Below are positions 25,372 to 31,623 of a stretch of DNA of 35,735 nucleotides, one piece after another. Made by a program: the position numbers and the translations under genes. Origin of the DNA: Ornithomonoglobus_A sp034090805 (GTDB lineage Bacteria; Bacillota; Clostridia; UBA1381). The stretch covers positions 1 to 35,735 of the forward strand of contig JAXDRV010000134.1 in the NCBI GenBank assembly GCA_034090805.1, in the 5' to 3' direction. Positions within the stretch are counted from its first letter, which is position 1. Every line of letters starts with the position of its first letter. The notes below the pieces were generated by a model. The model was not told where the DNA came from, made no database searches, and worked only from the letters and a program-made list of their open reading frames with translations.

Positions 25372-27069
25372 TTATTTCAAATTCATAAATTCATCAAACG
25401 GACACGGCTTTGCGTTTATAACCGCACTCTTGCCGTTATCACGCCTTGTAAGCCTTACGACATCGCCGTCCTTTTCGGCGGTATAATCTACCTCATCGCC
25501 GTTTACGGTCATGGTAAACACCGCATAGCTTTCCTTAAGCTTCTTTATATCTATTTCCTTTTCCGCACCTTGATAGCCGATAAGCTCAATTTCCTTTTCA
25601 CCGCAGGCAATTTCGCCCTCCTTGCCGTCAAATATCCATTTGATAATATTGAGCCTGATGGTTACTGTGCTGTCGCTTATCGTAAACACATTTTTATCTC
25701 TTGTTATTTTAACATCATCGGTATTACCTGAAAGGCAGAACTTAAATCCGAGATAATTTGTTTTTATAGCTCCGCTTTTATCCTTATCGAGAATATAATG
25801 AAAATCACCGTGATCTGTCGCATAGCCCAAAAGTCCGCCTATGCTATTGTCCGTCATTGTAACAGAAGACAGCGCCGAGCAATAGTCATAGTCGCCATTT
25901 ATACCTCTCAGCCTGAAGCTTTTAGAGCCGTTTCCGTCACTCCACACAACCGAGCAGGTGCGCCTTTGATTCCATAAATCAGATTTATCAAATGCACCCA
26001 TAGAATATTTATCCGTCATAAATGTATACGCGTGAAGCTCGGGGCTATCCAAACTTCTTATTATAACCGTATCCTCATCTGCCGACCTGATATTATTCTT
26101 TTTATAATAGGCTTTGTCAATAAATTTATTGTTAATATCGAAATTCTTTAAAAACCTGTCGGGGCATTTAAACGGAAGCGTAAGAAACGACATTACAAGC
26201 TTATCCTCGCCATCAGGACTCCCGTATTTTCCGTCCGTTGCAAGATAGATAAACGCCGAAAGCTGACCGTCGTCCAAATCGCGGTAGCTGCGTTTTTCCG
26301 GCGGAGAAAGCTGACCTATTTTTGTGTTATAATAAAGAGATAGATTTTCCCAAGCTAAGTCCTCAAGCTCCTGTGCCATTTGGCAGCATTCCTCATCCTT
26401 AAAAAACAGCTTCATTCTCGTAAGCTCCGCAAGCAGCAGTATCGTATATGTAGATGAATTGTATTCCGAAAACGCACCGGAAAACATATTATATTCGTAC
26501 GCCTTGCAAAGCCTTGCCTTTCCGTTTTCGAGCATTGCTTCATCCTCTAAAAGCTCTGCTGCGGATATTATTGTCATTGAGCTCATCATGCTGATATTTG
26601 AATAGTCGGGAGATACGTTGCGCTTTATGCTGCAGCGCATAGCGCGGCAGAGAATTGTTTTCATCATCTCTCGCTCATCCGTCTCAAGCTCGTCCGAGTG
26701 CATTTTAAGAACATAAATAAAATGCTTGCTGATAAAGTCGGAAAAATTATAGTCCGGCGCCTTCATAGCGTGCAGATCCTCTTCCTTAAAATAAGGCCAC
26801 AGACCGTAGGTTTTGCTTTCGGGGTCGCTGTCTTGCAACTGTCCGAGCCTTTCAAAAGCAGCCACAGCCCTTTTATAATACTCCTTCTGTCCGGCATAAA
26901 ATATGCCCGACGCATATTCCGCCGTTATATTTGTGCCGTGAACACGTCCCGTAATTGTTGAATGATAGCCTGATCCGACATTGCTTTTCATCTCACCTAT
27001 CATACATTCGCTCTCATCCCACATAGTATGAAGCTTATTGAGTCTATCAATAAAAACCTTATTGTACAT
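25372..27069 (-). CDS. Cytoplasmic protein of toroid-plus-sandwich type, family not recognised
   Basis: This 565-residue protein has no signal peptide or membrane segment. Residues up to about 330 are predicted by eye to be helical in repeated hairpins. This part includes SGYHSTITGRVHGTN at about 32-46, DYSNISMMSSMTIISAAELL near 165 and GAFSEYNSSTYT near 208. The remainder is beta-rich. This build resembles the heparinase II/III-like lyases and related toroid enzymes, but I cannot assign a numbered family. Candidate conserved polar residues are the histidines and tyrosines of the TGRVHGTN and FSEYNSSTY stretches. Its start overlaps the end of the GH105 gene by 11 bases, with GGAGGG upstream, so the two proteins are probably made in fixed ratio. 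A step before or after GH105 in degrading imported pectic oligosaccharides is the natural inference. Confidence 0.6.
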   Translation of the reverse strand: MYNKVFIDRLNKLHTMWDESECMIGEMKSNVGSGYHSTITGRVHGTNITAEYASGIFYAGQKEYYKRAVAAFERLGQLQDSDPESKTYGLWPYFKEEDLHAMKAPDYNFSDFISKHFIYVLKMHSDELETDEREMMKTILCRAMRCSIKRNVSPDYSNISMMSSMTIISAAELLEDEAMLENGKARLCKAYEYNMFSGAFSEYNSSTYTILLLAELTRMKLFFKDEECCQMAQELEDLAWENLSLYYNTKIGQLSPPEKRSYRDLDDGQLSAFIYLATDGKYGSPDGEDKLVMSFLTLPFKCPDRFLKNFDINNKFIDKAYYKKNNIRSADEDTVIIRSLDSPELHAYTFMTDKYSMGAFDKSDLWNQRRTCSVVWSDGNGSKSFRLRGINGDYDYCSALSSVTMTDNSIGGLLGYATDHGDFHYILDKDKSGAIKTNYLGFKFCLSGNTDDVKITRDKNVFTISDSTVTIRLNIIKWIFDGKEGEIACGEKEIELIGYQGAEKEIDIKKLKESYAVFTMTVNGDEVDYTAEKDGDVVRLTRRDNGKSAVINAKPCPFDEFMNLK

Positions 27070-28114
27070 CGGATTTTATTCCCTCCATAATAACAAGAAT
27101 TGCAAGCGCCTGCCCGTATGTCATGGGACACAGCGGAATATTTCTGTAATGGTCAAGATTGCTGCCCATTCCCGTACCGTAGGACACCTTGTTGACCGTT
27201 CCGCTCTCATCAATATTATCAATCACCGCTTTTAATGCTTTTTTTCCACATTCATAATATTCCCTGCCGAGATAACCCTTTCTTACCGCCTTTAAAATGC
27301 CGTAGCCAAAGCCTGCCGCAGCCGATATTTCCGTATAGCTTGTTTCGTCATCAAGCAGTGTGTGCCAATCACCCTCCGGAGTCTGCGTTCGCCTGAGTGC
27401 CTCCGCCTGCGATTTTAAGGTGTCTGATATATAATCATAAAATGCTCCGCCCTTTATATCGAGTATTTCAAGAATTTCATCGGCACATATCGTATACCAG
27501 CAGTTTCCTCTCGCCCAGAACGCTTCGGCAAAGTTATGCCTGCCGTGAAAGGTCCAGCCATGAAACCAAAGCCCTGTTTTTTTATCATAAAGATATTTTA
27601 TATGTATAAGAAACTGCTTTTTCGCTTCCTCTTTATATTCATCAATATTCAAAAGCACGCCGGCTCTCGCCAAAAACAAAACCGTCATAAAAAGCGTATC
27701 AATCCAAATCTGACCGTCGTTTTCTTCACCTGATACACGGTGCTGTATTGCACCTTCTTCGGTTCTCTTCATATCGTTATATACCCAAGTTGCCCAGTCC
27801 TTTATAAGCTCAAGATAATCCGATCGCCCTGTTTCCTCATAAAGATATGTAAGCGTCAAAAGCGGAGCGGTTGTATTTACGTTTCTGTCCGGCAAGCCCT
27901 TTTTAATATTTCCGTCATACCAGCCAATAAGATAATCAAGATACCTTTTCTCGCCAAGCTCCTTATACATCATATAAAGCCCGTACATTCCAACGCCCTG
28001 CGGCCATTCCCAGTTATTTATATCAATTATGCCGATAGGGCATTCCTCGTCCATGCCGTCATTGGAAATGCTCGTCATTCTGTCCGCTGTTTTAATTATA
28101 ATATCCTTTAACAT
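27059..28114 (-). CDS. GH105 unsaturated rhamnogalacturonyl hydrolase
   Basis: This 351-residue protein without a signal peptide matches the usual length of the YteR/YesR family. These enzymes remove the unsaturated galacturonate from the non-reducing end of oligosaccharides made by pectate or rhamnogalacturonan lyases. The fold is an (alpha/alpha)6 barrel. The catalytic aspartate is expected at D139 in GQIWIDTLFM, matching D143 of Bacillus subtilis YteR. The substrate-site stretches WFHGWTF and FWARGNCWY (about 183-207) are also present. The start is supported by GGAGAGG seven bases upstream. It is the first gene of the long minus-strand operon, read from the divergent control region. Because it needs lyase products, a lyase should exist in this cell, yet none is recognisable in the window. 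Confidence 0.93.
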   Translation of the reverse strand: MLKDIIIKTADRMTSISNDGMDEECPIGIIDINNWEWPQGVGMYGLYMMYKELGEKRYLDYLIGWYDGNIKKGLPDRNVNTTAPLLTLTYLYEETGRSDYLELIKDWATWVYNDMKRTEEGAIQHRVSGEENDGQIWIDTLFMTVLFLARAGVLLNIDEYKEEAKKQFLIHIKYLYDKKTGLWFHGWTFHGRHNFAEAFWARGNCWYTICADEILEILDIKGGAFYDYISDTLKSQAEALRRTQTPEGDWHTLLDDETSYTEISAAAGFGYGILKAVRKGYLGREYYECGKKALKAVIDNIDESGTVNKVSYGTGMGSNLDHYRNIPLCPMTYGQALAILVIMEGIKSDVQ

Positions 28115-28191
28115 TATAAGACCTCTCCGTTACAATTTATATTCAAATTCCGCCGCCATGCGCATTAAATTCTCACGCATATTTTTGCTTA

Positions 28192-28225
28192 ATAATATTT
28201 TATCATCTTTAAGGCACAAAGTAAA
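28192..28225 (-). promoter_or_regulatory. Candidate promoter of the GH105 operon
   Basis: On the minus strand TTTACT (28225-28220) and TAAAAT (28202-28197) are separated by 17 bases. An overlapping pair, TTGTGC (28219-28214) and TATTAT (28197-28192), has a 16-base spacer. Both -35 elements are weak, which fits a promoter needing an activator such as the AraC-type regulator encoded nearby. The leader to the GH105 start would be about 75 bases. Confidence 0.4.
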
Positions 28226-28241
28226 TTCCAAAATTTTTACC

Positions 28242-28252
28242 GAAATAATTTC
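28242..28252. promoter_or_regulatory. Short palindrome between divergent promoters
   Basis: GAAAT and ATTTC flank one A. The palindrome lies between the two divergent candidate promoters, upstream of both -35 elements, where an activator could bind. In so AT-rich a stretch chance is a fair alternative. Confidence 0.25.
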
Positions 28253-28282
28253 AATAAGTAAAATTATTTGACCTTTTTAGAC

Positions 28283-28311
28283 TTGATTATATAATTGTTT
28301 TGTGTTAGAAT
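28283..28311 (+). promoter_or_regulatory. Promoter of the sensor-regulator-GH28 unit
   Basis: TTGATT (28283-28288) and TAGAAT (28306-28311) are separated by 17 bases, and TGT just before the -10 gives an extended -10 element. This is the best promoter match in the window. Transcription would start near 28318, giving a leader of about 65 bases before the lipoprotein start at 28383. Confidence 0.7.
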
Positions 28312-28326
28312 ATATAATAAAATAAT

Positions 28327-28346
28327 GTCTGCATATCCATGCAGAC
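28327..28346 (+). promoter_or_regulatory. Leader hairpin ahead of the sensor lipoprotein gene
   Basis: GTCTGCAT and ATGCAGAC pair perfectly over 8 bases around ATCC. The hairpin lies about ten bases after the expected transcription start and about 25 bases before the GAGAGGAG ribosome binding site. No T-run follows, so it is more likely an mRNA 5'-end stabiliser or an operator than an attenuator. Confidence 0.5.
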
Positions 28347-28382
28347 CCTCCGAGTCATAATGGCATAAGAGAGGAGCTTTAT

Positions 28383-29798
28383 ATGCATTTATTAAAAGCA
28401 ATAGCCGCTGCCGCAGCAGCGGTGTCCGTTTTGACAGCAGCTTCATGCGGAGTAAACGAGCAAAAGCAGACGCCACTGACGCCTACCGAGCTTATATGGT
28501 ACCTGCCGTCAAACAATGTAGGAAACACACCGAGCAGCGTATCAGAGGATATAAACGCTATAATTCATGAAACATATCCCAATATAAATCTCGAAATCAA
28601 ATATATAAATATATATGAATACAGCACAAAAATGTCGGTATATATCGCATCGGGCGATCAGGCTGATGCAGTATGGGTAAATGACGATATTTTTCAGTTT
28701 GCCGAATATGTGCGAAAAAACATATACAAGGCGCTCGACGCGCCCATAAAGGCATACGCACCGACAATACTTCAAAGAATGGCACAGGATCCGTATGAAA
28801 CGTATTCCATTTACGATAAGGAATTTTTCTTCCCGACGCTTTTGCATAATGACGGACTTATTCCTTTTATCAAAATACCCAAAGAGCTTACAAGCTGTAT
28901 GGATTTAAACAGACTGAAGGAAAAGCTTGAAAAAATCGACACGGCTGACGATGAGCTGTTTTCAATTCTTACCGAATACCTCGACAGGCTGAAGGAGAAA
29001 AATCTTATCGGCAGCGGAGTAAATTTTACGGCGGTATCAAAGCTTTTTCCGCTTATCGGATACGAAACCTATGTATCGACAGACGATCTTATAGGCTACA
29101 AAATAGACGATCCGAGCCGCACACCGACGGATATGCTGAGTACGTCGTCCACAGCCGCAGCGTATAATACCTACAGACAATGGTACGACAAATCATATAT
29201 CCGCGAGGATATTGCAATCACCTATAAGCAGCCGCAAAATTCAAGATACAGCTATGTTCTTGACGGAGCATGGGGATATATAAAGGACGGCAAATGCTAT
29301 CTTGTAAACGACACAGGCTCCGGCGACTATGTATATATAGCCGTCGACAATAAATATCACAGGCAAAAGCAATTTACCTATTCCGCCGTAATTATCCCGG
29401 CGGCAAGCAGTCATTTTAAAGAAACGACACAGGTTATGGAGCTGTTTTATAAGGATCACAGACTGTATGACCTTGCGTCATTCGGAAAAGAGGGGCAGGA
29501 CTATATCAAAAAGAACGGCTGTGCGGTCAGAACAGACAGCAGATACCTTAGCTATGAGGGAATACTTCCGGCAGCCGACGGTGCGCTTACGACCGTTCCT
29601 ATGTCAAACGTGTATCTTCCCCAAATGCACAGCGGGAAAAATACACCCGATATGTATATACCGCCCGCGTCATCGGACAGAAACCATATATTAAACTCAT
29701 ACATCGAAGAATACGGCATGAAAAACTACGAGCTTGATTTAAAAAGCAACAGCGGCTCAGATATTGCAGCCGTGCTGGAACTATATAATGCTCACTGA
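28383..29798 (+). CDS. Solute-binding-type lipoprotein linked to a two-component system
   Basis: This 471-residue protein has a signal peptide rich in alanine and the lipobox TAASC, with the lipidated cysteine at residue 22. The mature part is an LplA-like extracellular solute-binding fold. Visible features include IYEYSTKMSVYIASGDQADAV near the expected ligand cleft and DGAWGYIKDG near 300. The importer has its own, different binding protein at 5937-7571. This copy is the first gene of the divergent unit that continues with a response regulator and a kinase of the YesN/YesM type, and no permease is beside it. The likely job is presenting ligand to the kinase rather than transport; this is an inference from context. 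GAGAGGAG nine bases upstream supports the start. Confidence 0.82.
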   Translation: MHLLKAIAAAAAAVSVLTAASCGVNEQKQTPLTPTELIWYLPSNNVGNTPSSVSEDINAIIHETYPNINLEIKYINIYEYSTKMSVYIASGDQADAVWVNDDIFQFAEYVRKNIYKALDAPIKAYAPTILQRMAQDPYETYSIYDKEFFFPTLLHNDGLIPFIKIPKELTSCMDLNRLKEKLEKIDTADDELFSILTEYLDRLKEKNLIGSGVNFTAVSKLFPLIGYETYVSTDDLIGYKIDDPSRTPTDMLSTSSTAAAYNTYRQWYDKSYIREDIAITYKQPQNSRYSYVLDGAWGYIKDGKCYLVNDTGSGDYVYIAVDNKYHRQKQFTYSAVIIPAASSHFKETTQVMELFYKDHRLYDLASFGKEGQDYIKKNGCAVRTDSRYLSYEGILPAADGALTTVPMSNVYLPQMHSGKNTPDMYIPPASSDRNHILNSYIEEYGMKNYELDLKSNSGSDIAAVLELYNAH

Positions 29799-29799
29799 A

Positions 29800-29824
29800 C
29801 AAATGCGATTTTCAATCGCATTTG
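29800..29824 (+). repeat. Inverted repeat 1 of the hairpin run
   Basis: CAAATGCGATT pairs perfectly with AATCGCATTTG over 11 bases with a three-base loop, just one base after the lipoprotein stop codon. No T-run follows (GGAAAAATT), so it is not a standard terminator, although its position fits a 3'-end stabiliser. Its left arm (AATGCGA) could also pair with TCGCATT at 29881-29887. Confidence 0.8.
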
Positions 29825-29825
29825 G

Positions 29826-29853
29826 AAAAATTATGACTATTGTCAAAATTTTT
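29826..29853 (+). repeat. Inverted repeat 2 of the hairpin run
   Basis: AAAAATTATGAC (29826-29837) pairs with GTCAAAATTTTT (29842-29853) with one mismatch and a TATT loop. The stem ends in five T, so this one could give weak termination. Confidence 0.65.
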
Positions 29854-29876
29854 CGTAAAAAATCAGAGATTTTACG
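29854..29876 (+). repeat. Inverted repeat 3 of the hairpin run
   Basis: CGTAAAAAATC pairs with GATTTTACG around AGA, leaving two extra A in the left arm as a bulge. It abuts repeat 2 directly and is the weakest of the six. Confidence 0.55.
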
Positions 29877-29900
29877 CAGTTCGCATTGATAAAGTCTTCC

Positions 29901-29934
29901 CAAACAAATATTTTGAGAGCAAAATATTTATTTG
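29901..29934 (+). repeat. Inverted repeat 4 of the hairpin run
   Basis: Arms of 15 bases (29901-29915 and 29920-29934) pair with one mismatch; the inner ten pairs (AAATATTTTG with CAAAATATTT) are perfect and close an AGAG loop. A 24-base unpaired spacer separates it from repeat 3. Confidence 0.75.
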
Positions 29935-29936
29935 AG

Positions 29937-29974
29937 GTGCAAGGTTTTTTCATATTTATGAAAAAACCTTGCAC
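29937..29974 (+). repeat. Inverted repeat 5 of the hairpin run, 18-base perfect arms
   Basis: Two perfectly complementary 18-base arms (29937-29954 and 29957-29974), with GTGCAAGG at the outer end, flank only two bases. Folded RNA would have about 17 pairs and a four-base loop. No T-run follows. Confidence 0.9.
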
Positions 29975-29976
29975 TC

Positions 29977-30030
29977 GAACAATTATGAAACGCTTTTAAG
30001 CCGCTATGCGGCTGCGTTTCATAATTGTTC
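29977..30030 (+). repeat. Inverted repeat 6 of the hairpin run, with inner hairpin
   Basis: Perfect 17-base arms (GAACAATTATGAAACGC at 29977-29993 and its complement at 30014-30030) enclose a 20-base loop. The loop contains a second hairpin, AGCCGC-TAT-GCGGCT (29999-30013). It ends 43 bases before the response regulator start. The inner core resembles one at the right end of the window (35703-35713). Confidence 0.9.
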
Positions 30031-30073
30031 AGCAGTCATTATATAAAAAATAATTATTAAAGAGGTTGATTTA

Positions 30074-31600
30074 ATGTACAGCGTACTTATAGCGGATGAT
30101 GAGGATTTGATAAGGCAGGGCTTTGAAGAATTCATACCCTGGAACGAGCTTGGCTTTCAGGTGATATGCACCTGCGAAAACGGAAATCAGGTGATTGATT
30201 TCATCGAGAAAAATCACGTTGACCTTATTCTGACTGATATTATTATGGTTGACACAACGGGTCTTGACATAGCCAAATACGTTTACAAGCACGGACTCGA
30301 TACAACAGTATGCCTTGTAAGCGGTCACAGAAATTTTGAATACGCAAGAACCGCTATGAAATACAATGTCAAATATTATCTGACAAAGCCGACTGATTTT
30401 GACGATATGTTTCAGACAATAAAGGAAATTAAAGAAGATCTTGACTCGCGCGCAAAGCCGGCTGAAGATATTCATGCCTTGAGGCAGCAGTTTTTCACGG
30501 ATCTTCTGACCGGAACAAAAACCTACAACGACAGGCTTAACATATATGCCGAAGAGCTGGGAATAGACCTTAAAAATCAGGCAATATTTCCTTTTTGGAT
30601 AAAGGTAAACGATTTCGACAAATATATTGAGGAAAAATGGGATTACGGCAAGGAGCTCATATTAACCGCCATATCCGAGCTATTTCAGGACGGAATTAAG
30701 CCGATTGAAATGTACAATATCTTTATAAACGACAGCGAAGCAATGTATCTGGGGGTATACAGCCTGTCGGAGTTTTCCGAATTTTCCGCAATCGCGGATG
30801 TGATGAACAAAGCGCGCGAAAACACCTCGCTTTTGACAGGCGTGTCAATATCCTGCCAGACGGAAAAGCCCTTTAAGAGCCTTGAAAATCTCTGCGGACT
30901 TCTCTCCTGCGCAATAGATTCCTCAGCAAACAATACAAATCCCCTGCAGACCTCTCACAATAACATAATACTTCTGGAATTGTATAAAAACCTGCTTTTT
31001 GCTCTCGTTCTCGGGAATCGCGAAAAGACAGACTCAATATTTGAGCTTATATACAAAGCAATAGCTCATCTTGATATTGACAGCTTTCGGGAATACATAA
31101 TGCGTATCCTAAGTATTCTGACAGAAAAGCTTCAAAACGCTGGATTTCCGACAAAGCCCGACGAAATTAACGAGCTTACGGAAGCGATAAACACCGAGCC
31201 GGCACGCGACAGGATAATCACACTCGTAAAGGAGCTTCTGTTAAAGACTGTAACAGGCAAAATCAGCAACGACGCGTTATCCGACAACATAATTGAAAAG
31301 GTAAAGGACTATATAAACAATCATTACATGGATAACATTTCGCTTTTTGATGCGGCAAACTATGTTTTCCTCAACGCGTCATATCTTTCAAGGCTTTTCA
31401 AGCAGTACACAGGCGAAAATTTCAGAGATTATCTGATAAATATACGCATAAGCAAGGCCTGTGAGCTTATCGGTCAGCACAAATATAAAATTTATGAAAT
31501 AAGCGAAATGTGCGGCTACCGCAACCCGAAATATTTTACGCATCAGTTCAGACAGGTTACGGGTCTGTCACCGCGCGAATACGCTTCAAAAAGCGACTGA
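30074..31600 (+). CDS. Response regulator with AraC-type DNA-binding domain (YesN-like)
   Basis: This 508-residue cytoplasmic regulator has a receiver domain at 1-125. Its acidic pair is in ADDED (residues 7-11), the phosphate acceptor is expected at D55 in LTDIIM, S83 is the switch residue, and K105-P106 is present. A middle region of about 270 residues without clear motif follows. The C-terminus (about 405-505) is an AraC/XylS double helix-turn-helix with the usual MCGYRNPKYFTHQFRQVTG ending. YesN-type regulators pair with YesM-type kinases and activate genes for uptake and breakdown of plant glycans. AGAGG lies upstream of the ATG. The gene is 275 bases after the lipoprotein gene, the gap being filled by inverted repeats, and 23 bases before the kinase gene. 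It is the prime candidate to control both divergent units. Confidence 0.93.
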   Translation: MYSVLIADDEDLIRQGFEEFIPWNELGFQVICTCENGNQVIDFIEKNHVDLILTDIIMVDTTGLDIAKYVYKHGLDTTVCLVSGHRNFEYARTAMKYNVKYYLTKPTDFDDMFQTIKEIKEDLDSRAKPAEDIHALRQQFFTDLLTGTKTYNDRLNIYAEELGIDLKNQAIFPFWIKVNDFDKYIEEKWDYGKELILTAISELFQDGIKPIEMYNIFINDSEAMYLGVYSLSEFSEFSAIADVMNKARENTSLLTGVSISCQTEKPFKSLENLCGLLSCAIDSSANNTNPLQTSHNNIILLELYKNLLFALVLGNREKTDSIFELIYKAIAHLDIDSFREYIMRILSILTEKLQNAGFPTKPDEINELTEAINTEPARDRIITLVKELLLKTVTGKISNDALSDNIIEKVKDYINNHYMDNISLFDAANYVFLNASYLSRLFKQYTGENFRDYLINIRISKACELIGQHKYKIYEISEMCGYRNPKYFTHQFRQVTGLSPREYASKSD

Positions 31601-31623
31601 AAAACTACAGAAAGGATATAGCA

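Larger units (their letters stand above)
28130..28276 (-). other. Open frame of protein-like composition in the control region
   Basis: The minus strand is open for 48 codons ahead of a TAA at 28130-28132, right before the GH105 ribosome binding site. The last part reads MRENLMRMAAEFEYKL from an ATG at 28180. The residues look protein-like, but no ribosome binding site precedes that ATG, and the frame runs through both putative divergent promoters. It could be a leader peptide or the tail of an eroded gene; chance is also possible. Confidence 0.2.

Noticed and set aside
25045..25731. Plus-strand frame of 228 codons
   Set aside because: It runs antisense across the start of the SLH gene and the end of the toroid-like gene, has no good ribosome binding site, and its composition does not look like a protein.
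29800..30030. CRISPR array or direct-repeat array
   Set aside because: The elements are inverted repeats with different arm sequences; there are no constant direct repeats with spacers.
30071..30475. Minus-strand frame of 134 codons
   Set aside because: It is antisense to the receiver domain of the response regulator, which is clearly the real gene.
31510..31623. N-terminal extension of the histidine kinase from an upstream ATG
   Set aside because: It would overlap the regulator gene by 91 bases. The ATG at 31624 has AGAAAGG upstream and leads directly into the first membrane segment.
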